Assembly (NCBI RefSeq): GCF_000745005.1
Contig: NZ_JQNB01000001.1
Location: 1-64,000 of the forward strand
DNA from: Luteibacter sp. 9135
GTDB lineage: Bacteria; Pseudomonadota; Gammaproteobacteria; Xanthomonadales; Rhodanobacteraceae
Reading direction: 5' to 3'
DNA length: 64,000 nucleotides
A model generated the notes under the pieces. That model ran no database searches. It was not told where the DNA came from and was given only the letters and a program-made list of their open reading frames with translations. Shown piece by piece: positions 43,343 to 51,764 of the stretch (the first letter of the stretch is position 1; every line of letters starts with the position of its first letter). The position numbers and the translations under genes were made by a program.

Positions 43343-45649
43343 ATGGCATCCGGTAAAGAACAGGGCATCCAGCACGAAGGCGCTGCCGGCGGCTGGGGAT
43401 CGGTATCGGGCATGAGCCAGGTGCTGTTGCGGGAAAAACCCACGCCAGCCTCGATGGACACCCTGCTCCACCAGAACAAGCCGCATGGCTTCATGTGCAG
43501 CTCGTGCGCGTGGGGCAAGCCGAAGAAACCCCATCGATTCGAGTTCTGCGAGAACGGCGCCAAGTCCACACTGTGGGAGCTGACGTCCGATCGCTGCACG
43601 CCGGCCTTCTTCGCCGAACACACCGTCACCGAACTGCTCGACTGGGCCGACTTCGACCTGGAAATGCAGGGACGCCTGACCGAGCCGATGCGGTACGACG
43701 CCGCGACCGACCGCTATGTCGCATGCTCGTGGAACGAGGCATTCGAAGGCATCGGCGCCACGCTGAAAACGCTCGACCCGAAGTCCGTCGTCTTCTACGC
43801 CTCGGGCAAGTCGGCGCTGGAGCAGTCCTATCTTTACGGACTGACCGCGCGTTTCTATGGCAACAACAATCTCCCGGACAGCTCCAACATGTGCCACGAG
43901 ACCACGTCCGTCGCGTTGAAGAAGGTGATCGGCTCGCCCGTGGGCACATGCGTACTGGAGGATTTCGAAAGCTGCGATGCCATCTTCTATTTCGGGCAAA
44001 ACCCCGGCAGCAACAGCCCGCGCTTTCTGCACCCGCTGCAGGAAGCGGTAAAGCGCGGTTGCCGCATCGTCACATTCAACCCGGTGCGCGAGCAGGGCCT
44101 GGTGCGCTTCGTCAATCCGCAGAACCCGCTGCAGATGTTGACCGGTCACGCGACCGAACTGTCCCACCTGTATTTCCAGGTGCGCCCCGGTGGCGATATC
44201 GCGGCTATCATGGGTATCTGCAAGCACCTGTTTGCCCTTGACGCCGCAGCCGGCCCGGAGCGTTCACGACCGATCATCGATCGGACGTTCATCGGACTGC
44301 ACACCAGCGAGTTTGCCGACTTCGCCGCGAAGGTGCAGGCGACGGACTGGGTCGATATCGAGCGCGAGTCAGGCCTCACGCGGGCCGACCTGGAAGCGGC
44401 CGCCGACGTCTACGCAACCTCGGAGCGCATCATCGCCGTGTACGGCATGGGGCTGACCCAGCACGTGCATGGTTCGCAGTCGCTGGGGATGATGGTCAAC
44501 CTGATGTTGCTCGGTGGGCATATCGGTCGCGAGGGTACGGGCGTGTGCCCCGTGCGTGGTCACTCCAACGTACAGGGACAGCGCACCGTCGGCATATCGG
44601 AGAAACCGGAACTGGTGCCACTGGACGTGCTGGCGAAACAGTTCGACTTCGAACCGCCACGCGACAAGGGCATGGGCACCGTCGAGGCGTGCGAGGGCAT
44701 CATCGCGGGCACGGTGAGCGGTTTCATCAGCCTCGGTGGCAACTTCGTTCGAGCCGTGCCGGATCGCGAGGTGGTCGAGGCGGCGTGGACCACGCAGGCA
44801 CTGACGGTCTACATCGCGACCAAGCTCAATCGCAGCCACTTGGTCCACGGCAAGGCGTCTTACCTACTACCGTGCCTGGCGCGTTCCGAGGAGGACGTGC
44901 AGGCCGGCGGAAGCCAGTCGGTCTCGATGGAAGACAGCTTCAGTCACATCCACGGTTCCATCGGCAAGCGCGCGCCGGCCAGCGAGCACCTGCTGTCCGA
45001 GGTGGCCATCGTGGCCGGTATCGCCAAGGCCACCCTGCCACCGAACCCCGCCTGGCGCTGGGATGAATGGACGGCAGATTACGGTCTCATCCGCGACCTG
45101 ATCGAACAGACCTATCCGGATCAGTTCAAGGACTACAACGCGCGCATGTTCGATGCTGGCGGCTTCTATCGCGGCAACCCCGCGCGCGAGCGCGACTGGA
45201 AAACGGAAACGGGCAAGGCCCGCTTCACCACACCGTCGGTGCTGTCGGCCGTGGGCGTCGGCGATGCGCCGGGTCGCTATCACCTGATCACGATGCGCTC
45301 CAACGACCAGTTCAATACGACCATCTACGGGCACAGCGACCGCTTGCGTGGGCTGGAAGGATCACGCGCGGTATTGCTCATGAATCCCGCAGATATCGAC
45401 CGCGATGGATTGCACGCGGGACAGGTCGTATCGCTCGTCGGGGATGCCGGCGACGCGGCATCGCGCGCCGTGGGTGGGCTGACGGTGACACCGTTCAACC
45501 TGCCGTCCGGTTGCGTCGGCGGTTACTACCCCGAGATGAATCCGCTGATGCCGCTGTGGTACCACGACGTGGCGTCGAAGACGCCCGCGGCGAAAGGCGT
45601 ACCGGTGCGTATTCTCGCCACCACGCCGGCCGGGCACGTTGCCGCCTGA
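43343..45649 (+). CDS. FdhF/YdeP-family molybdopterin oxidoreductase
   Basis: A 768-residue protein related to formate dehydrogenase alpha subunits and E. coli YdeP (an acid-resistance-linked protein). The N-terminal Cys 52, 55 and 69 (FMCSSCAWGKP and FEFCENG) could ligate an iron-sulphur cluster. Molybdopterin-binding blocks follow: FYASGKSALEQS, NMCHETTSVALKK, FFGQNPGSNSPR-like segment YFGQNPGSNSPR, and GREGTGVCPVRGHSNVQGQRT. The C-terminal domain has ITMRSNDQFNTTIYG. No signal peptide is seen, so it is probably cytoplasmic. No partner subunit, FdhD or cofactor gene is adjacent, so the electron acceptor and substrate are unknown. GGGAGA precedes ATG 43343. Confidence 0.85.
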   Translation: MASGKEQGIQHEGAAGGWGSVSGMSQVLLREKPTPASMDTLLHQNKPHGFMCSSCAWGKPKKPHRFEFCENGAKSTLWELTSDRCTPAFFAEHTVTELLDWADFDLEMQGRLTEPMRYDAATDRYVACSWNEAFEGIGATLKTLDPKSVVFYASGKSALEQSYLYGLTARFYGNNNLPDSSNMCHETTSVALKKVIGSPVGTCVLEDFESCDAIFYFGQNPGSNSPRFLHPLQEAVKRGCRIVTFNPVREQGLVRFVNPQNPLQMLTGHATELSHLYFQVRPGGDIAAIMGICKHLFALDAAAGPERSRPIIDRTFIGLHTSEFADFAAKVQATDWVDIERESGLTRADLEAAADVYATSERIIAVYGMGLTQHVHGSQSLGMMVNLMLLGGHIGREGTGVCPVRGHSNVQGQRTVGISEKPELVPLDVLAKQFDFEPPRDKGMGTVEACEGIIAGTVSGFISLGGNFVRAVPDREVVEAAWTTQALTVYIATKLNRSHLVHGKASYLLPCLARSEEDVQAGGSQSVSMEDSFSHIHGSIGKRAPASEHLLSEVAIVAGIAKATLPPNPAWRWDEWTADYGLIRDLIEQTYPDQFKDYNARMFDAGGFYRGNPARERDWKTETGKARFTTPSVLSAVGVGDAPGRYHLITMRSNDQFNTTIYGHSDRLRGLEGSRAVLLMNPADIDRDGLHAGQVVSLVGDAGDAASRAVGGLTVTPFNLPSGCVGGYYPEMNPLMPLWYHDVASKTPAAKGVPVRILATTPAGHVAA

Positions 45650-45707
45650 TAGTCGGCCCGGTCGTCGGGACGCGCGCCGATCGGGCCGCGTCCCGCGTTG
45701 CCGGGTG

Positions 45708-46112
45708 TCAGCGCGCCGCGTGCAGGCGATGCAGCAGCTCGGCCTCGGTAAGGGAGATGCCGCAGGTTTCGGCAATGTCCTTCGGCGTGGCACCCTGCCG
45801 CGCGAGGCGCTGGGCCAAGGCTAGCGAACGATCGCTGGTGCTGCCCGGTTCGGAGGCCAGCGTGACCGTGGGTGCATGGCGCACCTGCTCCTCGATATCC
45901 CCCAGGCGGTTTTCCAGCCGCCGCAGCATCGTATTGAGCGTATCGGGGGCGATCACGGGCTCCGCGGGTGCCGCGGGCGGCGGCACCGGCTCGGCCATGG
46001 GCGTCGCTGCCGGGGTCATGGCCGCCCTGCCCAGCCGGCGAAACACCAGCAGCAGGCCCAGCAGGTTGACGAGGGCCAGTCCGACGAGGACATATCCGAC
46101 GATGGGGTTCAT
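45708..46112 (-). CDS. DUF2802 domain protein of the flagellar cluster
   Basis: A 134-residue protein with one N-terminal membrane helix (about 5-24). A Pro/Ala-rich linker (32-55), a short coiled coil (LNTMLRRLENRLGDIEEQV) and a C-terminal helix-turn-helix-like DUF2802 segment (LAQRLARQGATPKDIAETCGISLTEAELLHRLH) follow. It is in the same place as Pseudomonas PA1465, right after cheW, and ends the motility run here. Function is unknown; the context suggests a motility role. It converges on the ydeP-like gene. Confidence 0.8.
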   Translation of the reverse strand: MNPIVGYVLVGLALVNLLGLLLVFRRLGRAAMTPAATPMAEPVPPPAAPAEPVIAPDTLNTMLRRLENRLGDIEEQVRHAPTVTLASEPGSTSDRSLALAQRLARQGATPKDIAETCGISLTEAELLHRLHAAR

Positions 46113-46175
46113 GCGGTAAGGCTCCCGATATGAGCGCGGACACGTTAGCGCAACGCGGCGGCGCTGCCTACCGAC

Positions 46176-46208
46176 GCCGTAGCTGACGCCGCTCGCGTCA
46201 GCTACGGC
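46176..46208. other. Perfect 14-bp stem-loop at the cheW 3' end
   Basis: GCCGTAGCTGACGC and its exact complement enclose CGCTC. The right arm includes the cheW stop codon. There is no T-run on the minus strand after it, so it is more likely an mRNA processing or stability hairpin, or an attenuator, than a standard terminator. Confidence 0.65.
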
Positions 46209-46647
46209 ACAGCCGCGCCACGTCGATCAGCGCGATGAAACCGTCGTCGCGGGTGATGACGCCGGTGACCGGATCGTCGCGACGATCGGCACGGCCGGGC
46301 GGCGGCAGGTCCACGTCGACGGCATCGAACTGCAGCATGTCGCCGATCACGTCGATGAGCATGCCGACGATGCTGCCGCTATCGTCGAACACGATGACGC
46401 GGTGCGTGTCCTCCGCGCCAGGCTCCACGTGGCCGTCCAGGCCGAAACGGCGCCGGCCGTCGAGCACGGGGACGATCTGGCCACGCAGGTTGACGATGCC
46501 CAGGACGTCCGCCGGCCCACCGGGCACCGGCGTGATGTCGCCGGGGCGGATCACTTCGCGCACGCTGGCCAGGGGCACCGCATAACGCTGGCCCTTGAGC
46601 GAGAAACCCAGCCAGGTGCCCTGGCCGTTGCCTTGCGAGTCGGTCAC
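46198..46647 (-). CDS. cheW: CheW, flagellar chemotaxis coupling protein
   Basis: A 149-residue adaptor linking chemoreceptors to CheA. CheW core: WLGFSLKGQRYAVPLASVREVI, VLGIVNLRGQIVPVLDGRRRFG, RVIVFDDSGSIVGMLIDVIGDML, and FIALIDVARLC at the end. It starts at GTG 46647 with AAGGAG nine bases upstream, and its start overlaps the stop of the upstream CheW-like gene (GTGA). The 3' end forms a stem-loop. It matches the position of PA1464 in the Pseudomonas cluster. Confidence 0.92.
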   Translation of the reverse strand: MTDSQGNGQGTWLGFSLKGQRYAVPLASVREVIRPGDITPVPGGPADVLGIVNLRGQIVPVLDGRRRFGLDGHVEPGAEDTHRVIVFDDSGSIVGMLIDVIGDMLQFDAVDVDLPPPGRADRRDDPVTGVITRDDGFIALIDVARLCRS

Positions 46648-47216
46648 GGATCCAGCTCCTTTTCCAGCCATTCGATCAGCGCGATGGTATCCACCACGCC
46701 GCATTTGGGATCTTGCGACATGCCGGCCAGCCACGGCCGGGTGGTCGCACCATGGCGCCATTGGATGGCGTCCGTATGTAGTTCGACCGGCTCGTCGACG
46801 ACGATGCAGGCCAGCGCCCAGCCGCGCTCGCCGAGCAGCACCAGGGTGGATGCCAGCGCGCCGGCCATGTCCGGGGAGAGGATGGCCGCAAGATCGGCCA
46901 CCCGTGCTTCGCCGCCGGGATGACGCCAGCGGCCCAGGCAGATCGGGTTGGGCACGTTCGGCGGCGACAGCGGCGGAATAGGCAGCACGTGGCTGACCTC
47001 CGCCATCGGCACGGCCAGCTTCACGCCGGCCGCGATGCACAGCAGGTAGCGGTCGTCCACGCGCGGCCCGGTGGGCTGCGACGGCGCATTGCGCCAGGTT
47101 TCGATGGCCACCACCGCGCCGCGGGTTTCAGGAACGACCGGCGGCGCCACGACCGGTGTAAGCAGTTCGGCCAAGTAATCGGCCACCACCTGTTCGGCAT
47201 CCTGCTTGGCACGCAT
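46644..47216 (-). CDS. CheW-domain protein, ParP-like
   Basis: A 190-residue protein with a variable N-terminus (about 1-50, VVAPPVVPETRG) and a CheW-like domain (DDRYLLCIAAGVKLAVPMAEVSHVL; WALACIVVDEPVEL). It lies between parA and cheW, as PA1463 does in Pseudomonas. ParP proteins link the ParC/ParA-like ATPase to CheA and hold chemoreceptor arrays at the cell pole. The ParP identity rests on position and the CheW domain. ATG 47216 overlaps the parA stop by one base (TGATG). Confidence 0.8.
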   Translation of the reverse strand: MRAKQDAEQVVADYLAELLTPVVAPPVVPETRGAVVAIETWRNAPSQPTGPRVDDRYLLCIAAGVKLAVPMAEVSHVLPIPPLSPPNVPNPICLGRWRHPGGEARVADLAAILSPDMAGALASTLVLLGERGWALACIVVDEPVELHTDAIQWRHGATTRPWLAGMSQDPKCGVVDTIALIEWLEKELDP

Positions 47217-48025
47217 CACGCCGCCGCATCCCTGGCGCTGCTGGCGACGGACGCCTCGCGCGCGGGTAGCCGCAACTCGTCGAGTAACTGCCGATATGCC
47301 ATTCCGCCGCGCTTCGCGGCCGGCCACGAGGCCAGCGGAATACCCGCCGCGCTGGCTTCGCGAATCTGCGTGTCCGTGGGGATCACGGCTTCGCTCACGC
47401 TGTCGCCGTACTGCTCGCGCAACTGCGCGAGACAGGCACGCGAGGCGTGGGTGCGCGCGTCGTACAGGGTGGGCACGATGGTGCGCGGCAGCGGGCGGCC
47501 GCGCGAGCGTTCGATCATCGACAGGCTGCGCAGCATGCGCTCGAGACCGGCGAGCGCCAGGGCCTCGGTCTGCGTGGGCACCACCAGGCGGTCGCTGGCC
47601 GCCAGCGCGTTGACCATCAGCACGCCCAGGGTCGGCGGGCAGTCGAGCAGTACGTGGTCAAAATCGGGTGCAAGTTCCGCGAGCGCCTGTGACAACACCA
47701 GACCCTGCCCGGCACGCGTACCCAGTTGGCGGTCCAGCGTGATCATGGCGGCCGAGGCCGGCAAGACGCTCAGTCGATCCCACCGGGTGGCATGCACCAG
47801 CGTGCGCACCGGCAGGGGGATGGCGTTGCCGCTGGTGCCGAACAGGTCGTAGACGCTGCCATGCGTGCCACCTTCGACCCCGATGTAGCCGGAGAGCGAG
47901 GCGTGCGGGTCCATGTCGATCAGCAAGGTGCGCTCGCCAGCCGCCGCCAGCAGGCTGCCCAGCGCCACGGTGGTGGTGGTCTTGCCCACCCCGCCCTTCT
48001 GGTTGGCGATCGCCCAGGTCTGCAT
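47216..48025 (-). CDS. ParA-family ATPase for polar chemotaxis array (ParC-like)
   Basis: A 269-residue Walker-type ATPase. It has the deviant Walker A IANQKGGVGKTTTTVALG at residues 6-23, LLIDMDPHASLSGYIG, VLLDCPPTLGVLMVNAL, and PTQTEALALAGLERML. ATPases at this spot (PA1462 in Pseudomonas, ParC in Vibrio) place chemotaxis arrays at the pole rather than segregate chromosomes. No parB is beside it. ATG 48025 overlaps the motD stop; the downstream partner is the CheW-like gene. Confidence 0.87.
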   Translation of the reverse strand: MQTWAIANQKGGVGKTTTTVALGSLLAAAGERTLLIDMDPHASLSGYIGVEGGTHGSVYDLFGTSGNAIPLPVRTLVHATRWDRLSVLPASAAMITLDRQLGTRAGQGLVLSQALAELAPDFDHVLLDCPPTLGVLMVNALAASDRLVVPTQTEALALAGLERMLRSLSMIERSRGRPLPRTIVPTLYDARTHASRACLAQLREQYGDSVSEAVIPTDTQIREASAAGIPLASWPAAKRGGMAYRQLLDELRLPAREASVASSARDAAA

Positions 48026-48975
48026 CAGCGATTGGCCTCGCTCGGGGCCAGATGCGCGGTATCGCTGTAGAAACGGGCGGGCGCGGCCTTGTCGCTCATC
48101 ACCACGATCAGCACGCGACGGTTGCGGTTGCGGCCGTCGTCGGTGTCGTTGGCCACGATGGGGCGGAACTCGCCCCAGCCGATGATGCCCACGCGATGCG
48201 GATCGACACCCATGGTGGTCAACAGCCGTGCCACGGTGGCGGCGCGCGCCGCCGACAGTTCCCAGTTGGACGGAAACGTGGGCGTGGCGATGGGGGTGTT
48301 GTCGGTGTAGCCCTCGATGCGCATGGCATTGGGAAACGGCGCGAGGATGCCGGCCAGCTTGCGCAGCACTTCGTCGGCGGGCGGTTGCAGCTTCGCCACG
48401 CCCACGGGAAAGAGCATGTCCGTCTTGACCTCGATCTCGAGCCAGTCCGGCGTCTGCCGCACATTGACCAGGCTCTTGTCGATCAGCGGCTTCATGGCCC
48501 GCTTCACCTCGTCGGATATCTGGCTGAGGCTGGCGTCGTTCGTCTTGCCGACGCTGGCGGTGGCCGCCGTGGCCGGCACCGCGACGGAGGCGGCCGAGGC
48601 AACGGAGGCCGCCGGAGCGATGTTGGCCTTCGCGCCGTCCTGGCGCTGCGCGGCGGCACCTTCGTGGCCCGGCAACGGCAGGTTGCGCGGCGGTACGGGC
48701 ACGTCGATGCGCGCGATGGGCGCGGCGGCCGGCGCGCGTGACTGGTTGGGCAACGGCACCTGCGCCGGCGTGGCCTCACGGATCGGCTCGATCACCTTGC
48801 CGGTACCGTTGAAAGCCTCGTTGATGGACTGGGCCATCACCTTGAACTTGGTCTCGTTGACCGCCGACACGGCGTACATCACTACGAACAGCGCGAGCAG
48901 CAAGGTAATCAGGTCGCCGTAGGGAATGGCCCAGCGCTCGTGATTGATGTGCTCTTCGTGGTGGCGACGCTTCAC
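48025..48975 (-). CDS. motD: MotD, flagellar stator protein (MotB family)
   Basis: A 316-residue stator B subunit. The N-terminal helix carries the proton-channel-type Asp (YGDLITLLLALFVVMYAV, about 19-36), followed by a Pro/Ala-rich linker (80-150) and an OmpA-like peptidoglycan-binding domain (about 180-300; RIEGYTDNTPIATP, NWELSAARAATVARLL, GWGEFRPIVANDTDDGRNRNRRV). It pairs with MotC to drive the motor. The start is GTG 48975, overlapping the motC stop (GTGA). Confidence 0.92.
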   Translation of the reverse strand: MKRRHHEEHINHERWAIPYGDLITLLLALFVVMYAVSAVNETKFKVMAQSINEAFNGTGKVIEPIREATPAQVPLPNQSRAPAAAPIARIDVPVPPRNLPLPGHEGAAAQRQDGAKANIAPAASVASAASVAVPATAATASVGKTNDASLSQISDEVKRAMKPLIDKSLVNVRQTPDWLEIEVKTDMLFPVGVAKLQPPADEVLRKLAGILAPFPNAMRIEGYTDNTPIATPTFPSNWELSAARAATVARLLTTMGVDPHRVGIIGWGEFRPIVANDTDDGRNRNRRVLIVVMSDKAAPARFYSDTAHLAPSEANR

Positions 48976-49712
48976 GTCAGGAACCCCTGCAACTTGCTCT
49001 CGATGTGCCGCGGGTTGTCACCCTGGGCGATCGAGACCAGGCCTTCGACGAGGATCTCTCGCATCTGCGAACGGCGACGCGCCAGGCCCTTCAGTCGCGA
49101 GGCCATCGGCAGGGCCAGCAGATTGGCCAGCCCGATGCCGTAGATGGTGGCGACGAAGGCCGCGGCGATGCCGTGCCCGAGCTTGCTCGGGTCGGCCAGG
49201 TTCTGCATGACCGACATCAGGCCCATGACGGCGCCGATGATGCCCATCGTGGGGGAGTAGGCACCGGCGTTCTCGTAGACCTTGGCCGCCTCGATGTCGT
49301 TGTGCTCGCGCGCGAGCACTTCCACTTCCAGCACCGAGCGCATGGCGTCGGGCTCGGTGCCGTCCACCAAAAGCTGAAGCCCCTTGCGGATGAAGGGGTC
49401 GGACTCGCGCTCGATCGAGGGTTCCAGCCCGAGCAGGCCGGTGCGCCGGGATATCTCGCTCCAGCCGACGATGCGGCCGACGAGGTTCTCCGACTCGATA
49501 TCGGGCGGACGGTAGACCCAGGGCAGCATGCTCCAGGCGCGCTTGAGCACGGGCCCCGGTGTCTGCACCAGCAGCGCGGCCAGCGTGCCGAGGAAGACGA
49601 TGACGAAGGCCGCCGGGTTCCACAGGGCGTCGAGGCTGGAGCCCTTGAGGATGGTCCCCACGATGATGACCACGAAGGCCAGGATCGTGCCGACGACGCT
49701 GACGATATCCAT
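48972..49712 (-). CDS. motC: MotC, flagellar stator protein (MotA family)
   Basis: A 246-residue stator A subunit with four membrane helices (about 3-22, 32-50, 150-172, 182-203). Family blocks include NPAAFVIVFLGTLAALLVQ, the cytoplasmic charged loop ESDPFIRKGLQLLVDG, and PTMGIIGAVMGLMSVMQNL with ALVATIYGIGLANL-like AAAFVATIYGIGLANLL. The start ATG 49712 shares one base with the cheA stop (TGATG). The longer open frame reaching upstream is a cheA shadow. This is the MotCD set; no motAB is in the window. Confidence 0.92.
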   Translation of the reverse strand: MDIVSVVGTILAFVVIIVGTILKGSSLDALWNPAAFVIVFLGTLAALLVQTPGPVLKRAWSMLPWVYRPPDIESENLVGRIVGWSEISRRTGLLGLEPSIERESDPFIRKGLQLLVDGTEPDAMRSVLEVEVLAREHNDIEAAKVYENAGAYSPTMGIIGAVMGLMSVMQNLADPSKLGHGIAAAFVATIYGIGLANLLALPMASRLKGLARRRSQMREILVEGLVSIAQGDNPRHIESKLQGFLT

Positions 49713-51757
49713 CAGACCGCCATACGCAGCGACGGCAAGACCTGCCCGCTGTCGTCGGCCAGGCCAGACAGGTCGAGTACCAGCGAAATCCGCCCGTCGC
49801 CCGTGATGGTGGCACCCGCCACGCCGGGCACGTCCTTGAGGAACGGACCGAGCGGCTTGGCCATGACGTCCTCGCGGCCGAGCACTTCGTCGACCAGGCA
49901 ACCCAGGGTCTGGTGGCCGATCTGCACGACGACCACATGGCCGCCCTTGCCGCCGGTGCCGGCCCAGTGGCCCAGGTCGGCCAGCGGCAGCGCGCGCTGG
50001 CGATGTGCCGCGACGATACGGCCGTCCAGTTCCTGGATCTGCCCGGGCACCAGTTCGAACACCTCGCTGACGTTGGACAGCGGCAGCGAAAGCAGCCGAT
50101 GCCCCACGCGCACCATCAGCACGCGCATGATCGCCAGCGTGAGCGGCACGGAGAGGCGCACGGTGCTGCCGTGGCCCACGCGCGAGTCGATGGACAGCGT
50201 GCCGCCCAGTTCGACGATCTTGGTCTTGACCACGTCCATGCCGACGCCGCGGCCAGAGATGTCGGACACCTGGCTGGCCGTGGAGAAGCCGGGCCGGAAG
50301 ACGATCTCGTAGCACTCGCGCTCGTCCAGGCGCGCGGCCTGCTCGGCATCCATCAGGCCCTTCTCGACCGCCTTGCGCCGGAGCACTTCGGGATCCATGC
50401 CCTTGCCGTCGTCGGTGACGGTGATGACGATGCGGTCGCCATACTGGCCGGCCGCCAGGCGCACGGTGCCCAGGCGCGGCTTGCCTTCCGCCGCGCGTGC
50501 GTCGGGCATCTCCACGCCGTGGTCCACCGCGTTGCGCAGCAAATGGACCAGGGGATCGGCCAGGGCCTCGACCACGGTGCGGTCGATGTCGGTGTCCTCG
50601 CCCTCCGTGACCAGCTCGATTTCCTTGCCGAGCTGGCGGGCAAGGTCGCGAACGATGCGCGGGAAACGGGAAAACAGCTTGCCGACCGGCTGCATGCGCA
50701 TGCGCAGCACGGCGTTCTGCAGGTCTTCGGCGACGCGCTCCAGCTCGCCGATGGCGCGTTCCATCGGATCGTTGCCACCGCGCGGCGCCAGGCTGGTGAG
50801 GCGGTTGCGCACCAGCACCAGTTCGCCGGCCGCGTCGACCAGGCTGTCCAGCCGGTGGGTGTCCACACGCACGGTGGTGTCGGCGGTGGAAGAAGCGCGC
50901 TTCTCCGCGCTGGCGGCCGGGGCCGGGGCCGACGCGACGGGCGACGGTGCAGCGGGCGCCGCAGCGACCGGTACCGCAACGGCGACGGGAGCCGCCGGCG
51001 GCACGATCGCCCCCGGGGCGGCCGCACCGTGCAGGGAATCCAGCAGCGCCTCGAATTCGTCGTCGCTGATGGCGTCGTTGTTCGCCACGGGCGCCGGTGC
51101 CACGGCGACGACCGGGGCGGGCGGCGGCGGAGCGGACGCACCCTCGGCGCCGGGCGCACCGGTGCCGTAGAGCGAGTCGAGCAGGGCTTCGAATTCGTCG
51201 TCGTTGATCGTGCCCGACGGTGCCGCCGGTGCGCGATCGGTACGGGCGGCATCGAGCATTGCCTCGAATTCGTCCTCGATCGGGTCGTAGGTCTTTTGTG
51301 CGGCGGGGGCCGTCGGCGTCGACGCGGCCGCCGAGATCGGCACGGCAAGCGCCACCGGCGGCGCGGACACGGCGCGACCGGGGATCAGCAGGCGATCGAG
51401 CAGCGAACGCGGCGCGGGCTCGATCGGCACGCCGCCGTCGGCGGCACGCATCATGTCGTTGAGCAGGTCGAGCGATTCGAGCAGCGCGTCCATATAGGCG
51501 GCGTGCAGCACGATCACCCCGTTGCGGGCCTCGTTGAGCAGATCCTCGCCGCGATGACACAGCTCGACCATCGCATTGAGGCCAAGGAAGCCCGCCCCGC
51601 CTTTCACCGTATGGAAGGCACGGAACACCGCGTTAAGCAGCTCCACGTCGTGCGGGGAGGCTTCGAGATCCACGAGCTGTTCGCCCAGGCTCTCGAGCAG
51701 TTCGCGCGCTTCGATCAGGAAGACATTGAGCAGCTCGTTGTCCAGCTCCACGCTCAT
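49712..51757 (-). CDS. cheA: CheA, flagellar chemotaxis histidine kinase
   Basis: A 681-residue kinase. The P1 domain has phospho-His about 49 (FHTVKGGAGF). The long Ala/Pro linker (about 120-310) has three copies of a DEFEALLD motif (near 163, 187 and 236) and no clear P2 domain. A P3 dimerisation domain, the P4 ATPase (HLLRNAVDHGVE near 408, DDGKGMD, GRGVGMDVVK) and the P5 CheW-like domain follow. It phosphorylates CheY. ATG 51757 (MSVELDNELL) is 7 bases after cheZ. The linker motifs may be the docking region for the ParP-like protein, which is an inference from position. No cheB or cheR is in the cluster. Confidence 0.94.
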   Translation of the reverse strand: MSVELDNELLNVFLIEARELLESLGEQLVDLEASPHDVELLNAVFRAFHTVKGGAGFLGLNAMVELCHRGEDLLNEARNGVIVLHAAYMDALLESLDLLNDMMRAADGGVPIEPAPRSLLDRLLIPGRAVSAPPVALAVPISAAASTPTAPAAQKTYDPIEDEFEAMLDAARTDRAPAAPSGTINDDEFEALLDSLYGTGAPGAEGASAPPPPAPVVAVAPAPVANNDAISDDEFEALLDSLHGAAAPGAIVPPAAPVAVAVPVAAAPAAPSPVASAPAPAASAEKRASSTADTTVRVDTHRLDSLVDAAGELVLVRNRLTSLAPRGGNDPMERAIGELERVAEDLQNAVLRMRMQPVGKLFSRFPRIVRDLARQLGKEIELVTEGEDTDIDRTVVEALADPLVHLLRNAVDHGVEMPDARAAEGKPRLGTVRLAAGQYGDRIVITVTDDGKGMDPEVLRRKAVEKGLMDAEQAARLDERECYEIVFRPGFSTASQVSDISGRGVGMDVVKTKIVELGGTLSIDSRVGHGSTVRLSVPLTLAIMRVLMVRVGHRLLSLPLSNVSEVFELVPGQIQELDGRIVAAHRQRALPLADLGHWAGTGGKGGHVVVVQIGHQTLGCLVDEVLGREDVMAKPLGPFLKDVPGVAGATITGDGRISLVLDLSGLADDSGQVLPSLRMAV

Positions 51758-51764
51758 AGGGTAC

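Noticed and set aside
46176..46208. cheW hairpin as an intrinsic terminator
   Set aside because: No U-tract follows on the transcribed strand, and the next gene in the cluster lies only about 60 bases downstream.
49713..51560. Upstream extension of motC across cheA
   Set aside because: The MotA-family N-terminus begins at ATG 49712; the rest is Arg/Gly-rich cheA shadow.
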